Shown here: positions 30,731 through 41,346 of the stretch, one piece after another
How the letters are laid out: each line of letters starts with the position of its first letter
Position numbering within the stretch: position 1 is the stretch's first letter
Made by a program: the position numbers and the translations under genes
Notes under the pieces: generated by a model
What the model saw: the letters and a program-made list of their open reading frames with translations, nothing else
Told to the model about the DNA's origin: nothing
The model's database searches: none
DNA from: Streptomyces rugosispiralis
GTDB lineage: Bacteria; Actinomycetota; Actinomycetes; Streptomycetales; Streptomycetaceae
Length of the DNA stretch: 64,000 bases
NCBI RefSeq assembly: GCF_024505145.1
Contig: NZ_JANIAA010000005.1
Coordinates: 124,001-188,000 of the forward strand
Reading direction: 5' to 3'

Positions 30731-32114
30731 GTCCAGCTCCCTGTCATGCCGCCGACCACGCGGCCTCCGGCGTCCGCCCGGGTGGCGCCCTGGGAGTCGG
30801 CCTGCCGCCACAGCTGGGCCAGCGAGGCGCCGGGGCCGACCGGCAGCGCCGTCCACCCCGCCTCGCGCAGCCGCCGCAGCCGGTCCTCCAGCTCCGGTGT
30901 GCTCCCGTACTCCCCCCCGCGCGACCAGGCGGCGCCGTCCAGCACAAAGGCCACCGCGGCCGTGGTGCGGTGCCGCATCCGGGCGGCCGTCGCCGCCTGC
31001 TCCTCGTCCAGATCGCCCAGGAAGGCCACCAGCAGGCCCTCACCGCCGCCCCGCAGCACCTCGAAGGCGGGCGAGAGCCCTCCGCCGTCGGAGTGGTCCA
31101 CCACGGCGAGGGTGTCCAGCATCAGCCCGGCCGTCTCCGCCGAGTCATGGGTGGAACCGGTGAAGCCGCCTCCGCCGTCCGGGCCCGGCACCGAGCTTCC
31201 GGTGTCGGTCAGCAGCCGGACCGCATAGCCCCGCTCCAGCAGGTGGACCGCGGCCGAGGCCGCCCCGGAGACCGCCCATTCGAAGGCCGAGTCCGGCCCG
31301 GAGCCGTAGTGGGCGGTGCGCCGCGTGTCCAGCAGCACCGTGCAGTGGGCCCGCTGCGGCTGCTCCTCCCGGCGGACCATGAGCTCCCCGTAGCGCGCGG
31401 TGGAGCGCCAGTGCACCCGGCGCAGATCGTCGCCTATGCGGTAGCCGCGCGGGATGACATCGTCCTCACCGGCCAGCGCCAGCGAGCGGTGCCGCCCGTC
31501 CCCGTACCCCGCGGCCTCGCCGGTCAGGCGCACCGGGGGGAGCGGCTCGACCCGGGGCACCACCGTGAGCGTGTCGTAGGCGCTGAAGGCCCGGGTGAGC
31601 TCGCACATCCCGAACGGATCGCTCAGCCGCAGCTGCAGCGGGCCCAGCGGATAGCGGCCGCGCAGATCCGAGCGGACCCGGTAGGACACCTCGCGGCGGC
31701 CGCCCGGCTCCACCCGGTCCAGCACGAACCTCGGGCGCGGCCCCAGCACATAGGGCACCCGGTCCTGGAGCATCAGCAGCCCGGTGGGCAGCCGCGAGAC
31801 ATTGTCCATCCGCAGGTGCACCCGGGCCTCGGAGCCCGCCGGCACCCGCGCGGGCGCGAGCCGTCGGCTGCCCGCCACCCGGTACCGGGTGCGGTAGACC
31901 ACGGCCACGCAGACCAGCGGCAGCGCGGCAAGCAGCAGCCCGACCCGCAGCAGATCCGCCTGGCCCAGGACATAGCTGCACACCGCGGCGGCCACCCCGG
32001 CGGCCAGGAAGGAACGGCCGCGGGTGGTCAGCCCGGCGAGGGCGGACCGCAGCCCGCCCGGCTGCTCGCCGGCGCCGGGCCCCTCGGGATCCATGTCCGT
32101 CCCCCCTGCGGCCA

Positions 32115-32118
<4 letters not shown>
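30727..32118 (-). CDS. DUF58-domain membrane protein
   Basis: 463 residues. Two adjacent N-terminal membrane helices (about 35-75), then a DUF58 / vWA-like region with the DPFGMCELTRAF and GYRIGDDLRRVHWRSTARYGELMVRREE motifs that define the family. The vWA part (CTVLLDTRR) suggests a metal-dependent binding face. MoxR ATPases with such partners act in chaperone-like maturation of other complexes. The start overlaps moxR and the stop overlaps the transglutaminase gene, each by ATGA. Confidence 0.9.
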
Positions 32119-33167
<1,049 letters not shown>

Positions 33168-33240
33168 CCGGCCCTCCTCGGCCCGTTCTCAGGGCCGTTG
33201 CCCTCGGAACGGACCGGCCCACCGCAAACGCTGACATCGG

Positions 33241-33262
33241 TCCCCCGCGTGGTTGCGGGGGA
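33241..33262. promoter_or_regulatory. Hairpin upstream of moxR
   Basis: Perfect 8-base arms TCCCCCGC / GCGGGGGA with a 6-base loop, 74 bases before the moxR start. It could be a terminator of the carbonic anhydrase transcript or a leader structure. Confidence 0.5.
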
Positions 33263-33312
33263 CGACGTCACCTATGCATTCTTGCGGTCTCCGCGGCCTC
33301 GCGTCACTCGGC

Positions 33313-33332
33313 TGTGGATAACCCGGGGTTAT
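33313..33332. promoter_or_regulatory. DnaA-box-like sequence fused to a 15-base palindrome
   Basis: TGTGGATAA (33313-33321, complement of TTATCCACA) overlaps ATAACCCGGGGTTAT (33318-33332, perfect arms of seven around a central base). It lies between the end of the carbonic anhydrase gene and moxR. A single box far from other boxes is weak evidence for DnaA binding. Confidence 0.4.
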
Positions 33333-33387
33333 TTGTCACGCTTGTACGAGTTCGAGTGCTGAATCCCTTCCGTATCTTCAGCACCTC

Positions 33388-33942
33388 TCACGTCCGCGGC
33401 GCGACCTCCCGCAGCAGACCCGTCGTCACATCGAAGACGAAGCCGCGGACGTCGTCGGTGTGCACCAGGAACGGCGAGGTACGCACCCGCTCCATCGACT
33501 GGCGGACGTCGGCGTCGAGGTCCTTGAACGCCTCGACCGCCCACGACGGGCGCTGTCCCACCTCCTCCTCCAGTTCGTGCCGGAAGTCCTCGGTGAGGTT
33601 CAGCAGACCGCAGCCGGTGTGGTGGATGAGCACGACGCTGCGGGTCCCGAGGGCCCGCTGGCTGATGGTCAGGGACCGGATGATGTCGTCGGTGACCACA
33701 CCGCCCGCGTTGCGGATGGTGTGGCAGTCGCCCAGCTCCAGGCCGAGTGCCTCGTGCAGGTCCAGGCGGGCGTCCATGCACGCGACGATGGCGACGCGCC
33801 GCACCGGCCGCGCGTCCATCCCCGGGTCGGTGAACTTCTCGGCGTAACTGCGGTTGGCCTCCACGAGGCTGTCGGTGACCGTGTCTCCCGTGCGGGCGTC
33901 GCGGTCGGTGGACGGGTTCGGCTGCGGCGCTGATATCGACAT
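33388..33942 (-). CDS. Beta-class carbonic anhydrase
   Basis: 184 residues. Zinc and catalytic residues fall in AIVACMDARLDLHEALGLELGD (Cys and Asp-Arg pair) and LIHHTGCGLL (His and Cys). Converts carbon dioxide to bicarbonate. This short form resembles the small actinobacterial beta enzymes. The ATG at 33942 lies 7 bases after TAGCGT (33950-33955), possibly leaderless. The frame runs on upstream without homology. It diverges from the dcw promoter region; 409 bases of noncoding DNA separate it from rsmH. Confidence 0.9.
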   Translation of the reverse strand: MSISAPQPNPSTDRDARTGDTVTDSLVEANRSYAEKFTDPGMDARPVRRVAIVACMDARLDLHEALGLELGDCHTIRNAGGVVTDDIIRSLTISQRALGTRSVVLIHHTGCGLLNLTEDFRHELEEEVGQRPSWAVEAFKDLDADVRQSMERVRTSPFLVHTDDVRGFVFDVTTGLLREVAPRT

Positions 33943-34117
33943 GATGACGACGCTACCTCTCACCAGGGGATTTTGTCTTCTCTTTAGGTAGGGCAAACGA
34001 GGGCAACGGGGTGGGCCGAAGGGGTGATGTGAGGCAATCCACAACCCCTCGCGCCCCGCGATCCGACGCCCAGGAGAGGGGATACCACCCCTGGGGCGGG
34101 ACGCGCAGGCCGGTTGG

Positions 34118-34145
34118 TTGACCGAAGGGACGAGTGGACTAAAGT
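34118..34145 (+). promoter_or_regulatory. Candidate main promoter of the dcw cluster
   Basis: TTGACC (34118-34123) and TAAAGT (34140-34145) are spaced by 16 bases, a good match for the vegetative sigma factor HrdB. Transcription would begin near 34152, leaving an untranslated leader of about 200 bases before rsmH. It overlaps the MraZ-like repeats. Confidence 0.7.
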
Positions 34146-34160
34146 GGCGCGAAGTGGGAG
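34131..34160 (+). promoter_or_regulatory. MraZ-box-like triple repeat
   Basis: Three consecutive 10-base units, CGAGTGGACT, AAAGTGGCGC and GAAGTGGGAG, share RAGTGG at exact 10-base spacing. MraZ binds 2-4 RAAGTGGG-like repeats at this helical period in front of dcw clusters. The repeats cover the -10 and spacer of the promoter at 34118. No mraZ gene lies between them and rsmH. Confidence 0.65.
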
Positions 34161-34351
34161 GCGTGACGCTCCCCTCGGATCCCGGAATTTCGCGTGAGCG
34201 CGGTGCGTACGTACCCCTCGGCCTCCTCCCGCTCCGGTCGCCTGACGTCACTTCCCCGGCGCCAGTAGGCCACTTCCCCTTCAGAGCGGGTGGGGACCCG
34301 GCGGTGCGTATCATCCTCGCCCGATCCTCAGAAGGGCGCACGAGCAGCGCA

Positions 34352-35314
34352 ATGAGCAGCAACGCTCTCCATGTTCCCGTCATGCTCCAGCGCTGCCTGG
34401 ACATGCTGGCCCCCGCTCTCGCCCAGCCCGGCGCGGTCGTGGTCGACTGCACCCTGGGCCTCGGCGGCCACAGTGAGGCGCTGCTGCGCGACTTCCCCGA
34501 GGCCCGGCTCATCGCGCTCGACCGCGACCCGTCCGCACTGCGGCTCGCCGGGGAGCGGCTCGCCCCTTACGGCGATCGGGCGACGCTGGTCCACGCGGTC
34601 TACGACGAACTGCCCGAGGTCCTCGACCGGCTCGGCGTCCCGCGCGTCCAGGGGATCCTCTTCGACCTCGGCGTGTCGTCCATGCAACTGGACGAGGCCG
34701 GGCGCGGCTTCGCCTACGCCCAGGACGCCCCGCTGGACATGCGGATGGACCAGACCACCGGAGTCAGCGCGGCCGAGGTGCTCAACACCTATCCGCCGGG
34801 CGATCTGGTGCGCATCCTGCGGACGTACGGCGAGGAGAAGTTCGCCAAGAAGATCGTGGACGCGGTGGTGCGCGAGCGCGTCAAGGAGCCGTTCACCAAC
34901 AGCGCCCGGCTCGTCGAGTTGATCCGCGAGGCGCTGCCACAGGCCGCCAAGCGCACCGGCGGCAATCCGGCCAAGCGCACGTTCCAGGCGCTGCGGATCG
35001 AGGTCAACGGCGAGCTCGCGGTCCTGGAGCGGGCCATCCCGGCGGCCGTAAGGGCGCTCGCGGTCGGCGGGCGGATCGCCGTGCTGTCGTATCACTCGCT
35101 GGAGGACCGCCTGGTCAAGCAGGTGCTCGCGGCCGGTGCCAGCCATACGGCGCCCCCGGGGCTGCCGGTCATCCCCGAGCAGTACCAGCCCCGGCTGAAG
35201 CTGCTCACCCGTGGCGCGGAGCTGCCCACCGAGGAGGAGATCGCCGAGAACCGCCGGGCCGCCCCGGCGCGGTTCCGGGGGGCGGAGCGCATCCGGGAAG
35301 AGGTCGCTCCATGA
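34352..35314 (+). CDS. rsmH: 16S rRNA (cytosine1402-N4)-methyltransferase
   Basis: 320 residues. [51 protein letters not shown] and [20 protein letters not shown] define RsmH (MraW). Methylates C1402 in the ribosomal P site. The first gene of the dcw cluster, it follows a long leader with an MraZ-like box. The start ATG 34352 fits homologues ([12 protein letters not shown]), although no strong ribosome site precedes it. The stop overlaps the ftsL start. Confidence 0.95.
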   Translation: MSSNALHVPVMLQRCLDMLAPALAQPGAVVVDCTLGLGGHSEALLRDFPEARLIALDRDPSALRLAGERLAPYGDRATLVHAVYDELPEVLDRLGVPRVQGILFDLGVSSMQLDEAGRGFAYAQDAPLDMRMDQTTGVSAAEVLNTYPPGDLVRILRTYGEEKFAKKIVDAVVRERVKEPFTNSARLVELIREALPQAAKRTGGNPAKRTFQALRIEVNGELAVLERAIPAAVRALAVGGRIAVLSYHSLEDRLVKQVLAAGASHTAPPGLPVIPEQYQPRLKLLTRGAELPTEEEIAENRRAAPARFRGAERIREEVAP

Positions 35315-35943
35315 GCGCGCGGGGGACGGGTCCGAAAGGACGGTCGGCGCCGGGCGCCACCACGGCCAGGCGCACGCCCTTCGTGCTGCTCGTCGTGGTT
35401 CTGCTCGGCTCCGGCCTGATCGCGCTGCTGTTACTGAACTCCTCCCTCAACCAGGGGTCGTTCGAGCTCAGCAGGCTGGAGAAGCAGACCGACGAGCTCA
35501 CCGACGAACGCCAGGCCCTCCAGCAGGACGTGGACAAGCTCTCCGCGCCAGGCAAGCTGGAACGGCGCGCCCGGGAGCTGGGGATGGTGCCCGGCGGCAC
35601 CCCCGTCTTCCTCAACCCGGACGGCTCGGTCAGCGGGGTGCCCGCGCCCGCCACGGGGCAGCCGTCGGTGCTCGGCAGCCGCGGCCGGGTGCTGCCGCCC
35701 TCGCTCGGCACCACGCCGTCCGAGGCGTCACCCGTCCGGTCCGGGGCGTCGCCCGTCCGGTCCGGGGCGTCGCCCACTCCGTCCGCCCTCGCGCCGCCGA
35801 AGCCGTCGGCCGCCACCCCGTCCGGGGCGGGCGCGGGCACGGCGTCCAGCACGGCCTCGGTGGCCCCGTGGGGGCTGCCCACCGGCCACTCCGCCCCCGC
35901 TTCCTCCTCCGCCTCCGCGAACTCCACCCCGGCCCCTCAGTAG
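35311..35943 (+). CDS. ftsL: Cell division protein FtsL-like
   Basis: 210 residues. A single membrane helix ([19 protein letters not shown], about 24-42), then a short leucine-zipper-like coiled coil ([19 protein letters not shown]), as in FtsL/DivIC proteins of the septal complex with FtsQ and FtsB. The last 120 residues are a Pro/Ser/Ala tail with SPVRSGA repeated, specific to this lineage. The start overlaps rsmH (ATGA). Identification rests on position, helix and coil. Confidence 0.88.
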   Translation: MSARGTGPKGRSAPGATTARRTPFVLLVVVLLGSGLIALLLLNSSLNQGSFELSRLEKQTDELTDERQALQQDVDKLSAPGKLERRARELGMVPGGTPVFLNPDGSVSGVPAPATGQPSVLGSRGRVLPPSLGTTPSEASPVRSGASPVRSGASPTPSALAPPKPSAATPSGAGAGTASSTASVAPWGLPTGHSAPASSSASANSTPAPQ

Positions 35944-36082
35944 GTGACACGGTGACGCGACCCCCAGCCTGCGCCCAGCCCACCCCGCCCGCGCGGACGA
36001 CCGCCCGCGCGCGGCGGACGGCCACCGGCCCGAGGACGGCCGTTGAGCCGAAGGCGGCCGTCGACCCGAGGACGGCCGTCGC

Positions 36083-38071
36083 GTGAGCGCCCCCCAGGAC
36101 CCCCGCCGCCGTGGGGTGCCAGGCCCGGCCGGTCCCCGCCGCGACCGTCGCCCGCGCCAGGACCCGCCCCGGCGCCCCGGCGAGCGTCAGCGCCGGGGAG
36201 GGCCGTCCGGCCGTTCGGCCCCGCGCCCCCGCCCCGGCGCTCCCCAGCAACTGCGGCTCGGCAGCCCGCGCCCCCGGCTGCGGCTGATCAGCCTCGGCCT
36301 CACCCTCGTCATGCTGGTCTTCGTCGTACGGCTGCTCCAGGTGCAGGCCGTCGACGCCAGCGCCTACGCGGCCAAGGCCAACGTGAACCGCTACATCCCG
36401 GTGAAGCTGTCCGCCGAGCGCGGCTCCATCACCGATCGCAACGGCGTCGACCTGGCGACCACGGTGGACGCCTACGACATCACCGCCGCCCCCGACCTCC
36501 TCGCGCCCAAGACGGCCAAGACCCGTGACGCGCCGCGTCAGGCCGCGGCTCTGCTCGCGCCGATCCTCGGCAAGGACCAGGCGGACCTGGAGCAGAAGCT
36601 CACCGACAACCCCAGGTCGCAGTACGTCGTGCTCGCCCGGCAGCAGTCCCCGCAGGTCTGGAACCAGATCAAGGACCTGAAGAGCGCCCTGGACGACGCG
36701 GCGGCCAAGGGCAAGGGCACCAATGTCCTGGCCGGGGTCAACCGCGAGGCGCACAGCAAGCGGGTCTATCCGAACGGGAACCTCGCCGCCGGGGTACTGG
36801 GATTCGTGGGCGCCGACGGCCGCGGCTCCGCCGGGCTCGAGCAGCAGCTCAACAGGAAGCTCGCGGGCAAGGACGGCAAGCGCGTCTACGCCCAGTCCGG
36901 CGGTCACCAGGTGCCCACCGGCGACGTCCGGGAGCAGCCCGCGGTCCCGGGCAGCGACTACGAGCTGACCATCGACCGGGACATCCAGTGGGCCGCCCAG
37001 AGCGCCATCGCCGACCAGGTGCGCAAGTCCGGGGCCGACCGCGGCTACGTCATCGTCCAGGACACCCGCACCGGACAGCTCCTGGCCATGGCCAACGCCC
37101 CCGGCTTCGACCCCAACGACATCAACACCACGGACGCCGACGCCCTCGGCAACGCCGCGGCCTCCGACGCCTACGAGCCCGGCAGCGTCAGCAAGCTGAT
37201 GTCCATGGCGGCCGTCCTCCAGGAGGGCGTGGCGCGCTGGGACACCCATGTGGTGGTCCCCAACCGGCTGCCCCGCGCGGACCGCGCCTTCGCCGACGAC
37301 ATCGACCATCCGACCTGGTATCTCACGCTCAACGGCGTGCTCGCCAAGTCCAGCAACATCGGCACGATCCTCGCCACCGAGCAGCTGGCCAGGACCAAAC
37401 GGCAGAAGAACCAGATCCTCTACTCCTACCTGCGCAAGTTCGGTATCGGCCAGCCCACCGGGCTCGGCTTCCCCGGCGAGACCTCGGGCATCCTGGCCAA
37501 GCCGCAGGACTGGAGCGCCTCACAGCAGTACACCATCCCCTTCGGCCAGGGGCTGTCGCTCAACGCCATCCAGGCGGCCTCGGTGTACTCCACCATCGCC
37601 AACGGAGGCGAGCGCATCGCGCCCACCCTCGTCCGCGGCGCCAGGGGGCCCGGCGGCGACTTCACCGCCGCGCCCACCCCCAAGAAGACCCGTGTCGTCA
37701 GTAAGGAGACCGCGAAGACGCTCGCCGAGATGCTGGAGTCGGTCGTCGACGATCAGGAGGGCACCGGCGCCAAGGCGAAGATCCCGGGCTATCGTGTCGC
37801 GGGCAAGACCGGCACCTCCAACCGGGTGGACCCCAAGACCGGCCGCTACCGCGGCTACACCGCGTCCTTCGCCGGCTTCGCCCCGGCCGACAAACCTCGG
37901 CTGACCGTCTACTGTGCCGTTCAGAACCCGACCAAGGGCAGCTACTTCGGCGGTCAGGTCTGCGGACCGGTCTACAAGAAGGTCATGGAGTTCGGCCTCA
38001 AGGCCCTGCAGGTCCCGCCGTCCGGGAAGCAGCCCAAACGGCTCCCGGTGAGCTACAACCCGGGCCAGTGA
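36083..38071 (+). CDS. ftsI: Septal peptidoglycan transpeptidase (class B PBP)
   Basis: 662 residues. Basic Pro/Arg-rich cytosolic N-terminus of about 65 residues, one membrane anchor (LISLGLTLVMLVFVVRLL), PBP dimerisation domain (ERGSITDRNGVDLA) and transpeptidase domain with SVSK (active Ser), SSN and KTGTS in order. Cross-links peptidoglycan at the sporulation septum with FtsW. The GTG at 36083 follows a short repeat-like GACGGCCGT stretch. The next gene begins downstream within a few bases. Confidence 0.95.
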   Translation: MSAPQDPRRRGVPGPAGPRRDRRPRQDPPRRPGERQRRGGPSGRSAPRPRPGAPQQLRLGSPRPRLRLISLGLTLVMLVFVVRLLQVQAVDASAYAAKANVNRYIPVKLSAERGSITDRNGVDLATTVDAYDITAAPDLLAPKTAKTRDAPRQAAALLAPILGKDQADLEQKLTDNPRSQYVVLARQQSPQVWNQIKDLKSALDDAAAKGKGTNVLAGVNREAHSKRVYPNGNLAAGVLGFVGADGRGSAGLEQQLNRKLAGKDGKRVYAQSGGHQVPTGDVREQPAVPGSDYELTIDRDIQWAAQSAIADQVRKSGADRGYVIVQDTRTGQLLAMANAPGFDPNDINTTDADALGNAAASDAYEPGSVSKLMSMAAVLQEGVARWDTHVVVPNRLPRADRAFADDIDHPTWYLTLNGVLAKSSNIGTILATEQLARTKRQKNQILYSYLRKFGIGQPTGLGFPGETSGILAKPQDWSASQQYTIPFGQGLSLNAIQAASVYSTIANGGERIAPTLVRGARGPGGDFTAAPTPKKTRVVSKETAKTLAEMLESVVDDQEGTGAKAKIPGYRVAGKTGTSNRVDPKTGRYRGYTASFAGFAPADKPRLTVYCAVQNPTKGSYFGGQVCGPVYKKVMEFGLKALQVPPSGKQPKRLPVSYNPGQ

Positions 38072-38230
38072 GCGGACCCAGCAGTGATGACGATCACGCC
38101 GGACCCCGGGAACCACGGTCCGGTACGGCCTCGCACCGCCGCCTCATTTCGCGGCGGAGCGGGTGTCCCGGGTACGCTCACCGCCGTGCCCCACGCTGAT
38201 CAGTCCCAAACCCCTCAGAAGGACGTTTCT

Positions 38231-39844
38231 GTGGAATACCCGGGAGCGCCCCGCCCTCTCCAGGTCCGCCCGATCCCGCTGGCGGAGCTGGCGGATCAGC
38301 TGGGCGCCGAAGCCCCCGAAGCCTCGGAAGGGGCCGCGGTCACCGGGATCACCCATGACTCGCGGGCCGTACGCCCCGGCGATGTGTACGCCGCGCTGGC
38401 CGGTGCCCGCCTCCACGGCGCGGACTTCGCCGCCCAGGCCGCCGACCTCGGCGCGGTCGCGGTGCTGACCGACCCGGCGGGCGTCGAGCGCGCCGCCGCC
38501 ACCGGCCTGCCGGTCCTCGCGGTGGACAACCCGCGCGGCCGGATGGGCGCGCTGGCCGCCACGATCTACGGCGAGCCGGGTCACGACCTGCTCCAGATCG
38601 GCATCACCGGTACCTCCGGCAAGACCACGACCGCGTATCTCATCGAGGGCGGCCTCAAGGCCGCCGCGAAGCACGACGGCGGCCTTACGGGTCTCATCGG
38701 CACCGTGGAGACGCGGATCGGCGACGAGCGCATCAAGTCCGAGCGCACCACCCCCGAGGCCACCGACCTTCAGGCCCTGTTCGCGGTGATGCGGGAGCGC
38801 GACGTCCGCTCGGTCGTCATGGAGGTCTCCAGCCACGCCCTGGTCCTCGGCCGCGTCGACGGCTGCGTCTTCGACGTGGCGGTCTTCAACAACCTCAGCC
38901 CGGAGCACATGGAGTTCCACTCCGGCATGGAGGACTACTTCCAGGCCAAGGCCCAGCTGTTCACCAAGGCCCGCAGCCGGCTCGGCGTGATCAACTACGA
39001 CGACGAGTACGGCCGCCGCCTGATCGAGCAGTCCGAGGTGCCCGTCACCACCTTCTCCGCCGAGGGCCACCCCGACGCCCACTGGCGCGCCGCGGACGTC
39101 GAGGTGGGCCCGCTCGGCTCGACCTTCACCGCCGTCGGCCCGAACGGTGAGTCCGTACGGGCCGCCGCGCCCCTCCCGGGCCCCTTCAACGTGGCCAACG
39201 CGCTCGCCGCCGTCGTCGCGCTCGCCGTCGCCGGGATCGACCCGCAGACGGCCGCCGACGGTGTCGCCGCCGTCCCCGGCGTACCGGGCCGGCTGGAGCG
39301 GGTCGACGTGGGCCAGCCCTATCTCGCGGTTGTCGACTACGCCCACAAGACCGACGCCGTGGAGTCGGTGCTGCGTGCCCTCCGTAAGGTGACCGACGGC
39401 AAGCTGCACGCCGTCCTCGGCTGCGGCGGGGACCGCGACCGGCTCAAGCGCGGCCCCATGGGTGCCGCGGTGGCCCGGTACGCCGACACGGCCGTCCTCA
39501 CCTCCGACAACCCCCGCTCCGAGGACCCGCTCGCGATCCTCGCCGCCATGCTCGCGGGCGCCGCCGAGGTGCCCGCCCACGAGCGCGGTGATGTGCTGGT
39601 CGAGGAGGACCGGGCCAACGCCATCGCGGCCGCCGTCGCCCGCGCCGAGCCGGGTGACACCGTCATCGTGGCGGGCAAGGGCCACGAGCTGGGCCAGGAC
39701 ATCGCGGGCGTGGTCCGGGCCTTCGACGACCGCCAGGTACTCCGCGAAGCCATCGAGCTCAGTGAGCGAGCCCACAGGCGCGATGCCACGCGCCCCGAGG
39801 CGAGCCCACAGCACCGGGACAAACACCTAGACGACCAGGGATGA
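38231..39844 (+). CDS. murE: UDP-MurNAc-tripeptide synthetase (DAP-adding)
   Basis: 537 residues from GTG 38231, chosen because AGAAGGA lies 7 bases upstream; GTG 38084 or ATG 38087 would add a nonconserved 48-residue N-terminus. ATP-binding ITGTSGKTTTAYL, substrate-binding ERTTPEATDLQ and SDNPRSEDP (the DAP-specific DNPR motif) are present. Adds diaminopimelate to UDP-MurNAc-dipeptide; Streptomyces walls contain the LL isomer. Follows ftsI by about 160 bases counted from the chosen start. Confidence 0.95.
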   Translation: MEYPGAPRPLQVRPIPLAELADQLGAEAPEASEGAAVTGITHDSRAVRPGDVYAALAGARLHGADFAAQAADLGAVAVLTDPAGVERAAATGLPVLAVDNPRGRMGALAATIYGEPGHDLLQIGITGTSGKTTTAYLIEGGLKAAAKHDGGLTGLIGTVETRIGDERIKSERTTPEATDLQALFAVMRERDVRSVVMEVSSHALVLGRVDGCVFDVAVFNNLSPEHMEFHSGMEDYFQAKAQLFTKARSRLGVINYDDEYGRRLIEQSEVPVTTFSAEGHPDAHWRAADVEVGPLGSTFTAVGPNGESVRAAAPLPGPFNVANALAAVVALAVAGIDPQTAADGVAAVPGVPGRLERVDVGQPYLAVVDYAHKTDAVESVLRALRKVTDGKLHAVLGCGGDRDRLKRGPMGAAVARYADTAVLTSDNPRSEDPLAILAAMLAGAAEVPAHERGDVLVEEDRANAIAAAVARAEPGDTVIVAGKGHELGQDIAGVVRAFDDRQVLREAIELSERAHRRDATRPEASPQHRDKHLDDQG

Positions 39845-39906
39845 CAGACCGCCATGCGCGCACCAGCCCCCTCCAGGCAGCTCTCCCGCACGGCCGGAGG
39901 TGATCA

Positions 39907-41346
39907 GTGATCGCACTGTCCCTCACCGAGATCGCCGGCCTAGTCGGTGGACAGCCGCACGACATACCGGACCCGGACCTGAAGGTCACGGGCCCCGTCG
40001 TGATCGACTCCCGTGAGGTGCGGCCCGGCAGCCTCTTCGCCGCGCTCCCCGGGGAGCGCGTGGACGGCCACGACTTCGCCAGGGGCGCGGTCGAGGCGGG
40101 CGCCGTGGCGGTCCTGGCCGCCCGTCCCGTCGGCACCCCGGGCGCCCCCGTACCGGCGATCGTCGTCCCCGACGTCATCGCCGCCATGGGAGCGCTCGCA
40201 CGCGCCGTCGTGGAGCGCCTGGGCACCACCGTGGTCGCCCTCACCGGCTCCGCGGGCAAGACGAGCACCAAGGACCTCGTCGCCCAGCTGCTCCAGCGCC
40301 GCGGCCCCACCGTATGGACGCCGGGTTCGCTCAACAACGAGATCGGCCTGCCGCTCACCGCGATGAGCGCCGACGAGGCCACCCAGCACCTGGTGCTGGA
40401 GATGGGTGCCCGCGGTAAGGGCCACATCCGGTATCTGACGGAACTCACCCCGCCCCGTATCGGACTCGTGCTCAACGTCGGCACCGCCCATATCGGGGAG
40501 TTCGGCGGCCGGGAGCAGATCGCCGAGGCCAAGGGCGAGCTCGTGGAGTCGCTGCCGTCCGCCGCGGAGGGCGGGGTGGCGGTGCTCAACGCCGACGATC
40601 CCTTCGTGCGCGCCATGGCGTCGCGCACCAAGGCCCGTACCGTCCTGTTCGGCGAGGCCGAGGACGCCGATGTGCGTGCCGGGAATGTCCGGCTCGCCGA
40701 TGGCGGCCGTCCGGCCTTCACGCTTCACACCCCTACCGGGTGCAGCGAAGTGACCATGCGCCTGTACGGTGAGCACCACGTGTCGAACGCGCTCGCCGCG
40801 GCCGCCGTCGCCCACGAGTTGGGCATGTCCGTCGACGAGATCGCCGTGGCGCTCTCCGAGGCGGGGCAGCTCTCCCGCTGGCGGATGGAGGTCACCGAGC
40901 GCTCGGACGGCGTGACGGTCGTCAACGACGCCTACAACGCGAACCCCGAGTCCATGCGAGCAGCGCTGCGTGCGCTGGTCGCCATGGGCGCTGTCACACC
41001 GGGGCGTCGCACGTGGGCGGTGCTCGGCCCGATGGCCGAGCTGGGCGAGGAGTCACTGGCCGAGCACGACGCGGTCGGGCGGCTGGCCGTCCGGCTCAAC
41101 GTCAGCAAGCTCGTGGCGGTCGGCGGCCAGGAGGCCGCCTGGCTGGACATGGGCGCCAAGAACGAGGGTTCGTGGGGTGAGGAGTCGGTGCACGTGTCCG
41201 ACGTGCGGGCAGCGGTCGATCTGCTGCGCAGCGAGCTGCGACCGGGGGACGTCGTGTTGGTGAAGGCATCCAGGTCGGTCGGCCTGGAGCGGCTTGCTCA
41301 GGCATTGCTCGACGGTGAGGGTGAGGTCGCCGGCCGATGGGCATGA
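39907..41346 (+). CDS. murF: UDP-MurNAc-tripeptide-D-alanyl-D-alanine ligase
   Basis: 479 residues. ATP site ALTGSAGKTSTKDLV, ligase motifs LVLEMGARGKGHI and NVGTAHIGEFGG, and the C-terminal LVKASRSVGLE. Adds D-Ala-D-Ala to the precursor. The GTG start is preceded by GGAGGTGATC, a near-perfect ribosome site. The final codons overlap mraY. Confidence 0.95.
   Translation: MIALSLTEIAGLVGGQPHDIPDPDLKVTGPVVIDSREVRPGSLFAALPGERVDGHDFARGAVEAGAVAVLAARPVGTPGAPVPAIVVPDVIAAMGALARAVVERLGTTVVALTGSAGKTSTKDLVAQLLQRRGPTVWTPGSLNNEIGLPLTAMSADEATQHLVLEMGARGKGHIRYLTELTPPRIGLVLNVGTAHIGEFGGREQIAEAKGELVESLPSAAEGGVAVLNADDPFVRAMASRTKARTVLFGEAEDADVRAGNVRLADGGRPAFTLHTPTGCSEVTMRLYGEHHVSNALAAAAVAHELGMSVDEIAVALSEAGQLSRWRMEVTERSDGVTVVNDAYNANPESMRAALRALVAMGAVTPGRRTWAVLGPMAELGEESLAEHDAVGRLAVRLNVSKLVAVGGQEAAWLDMGAKNEGSWGEESVHVSDVRAAVDLLRSELRPGDVVLVKASRSVGLERLAQALLDGEGEVAGRWA

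Noticed and set aside
33313..33321. Replication origin signal (DnaA-box-like word)
   Set aside because: A single box without a cluster of others, and no dnaA/dnaN genes nearby.
34160..34351. mraZ gene between the MraZ-like box and rsmH
   Set aside because: Only 190 bases, and no frame resembles the MraZ N-terminus (FLGxxxxxLDxKGR).
34118..34351. N-terminal extension of rsmH from TTG 34118
   Set aside because: The frame is open, but it covers the promoter and repeats, and homologues start at 34352.
38084..38230. MurE N-terminal extension from 38084 or 38087
   Set aside because: A better ribosome site lies before 38231, and the extra residues are not conserved in the family as remembered.
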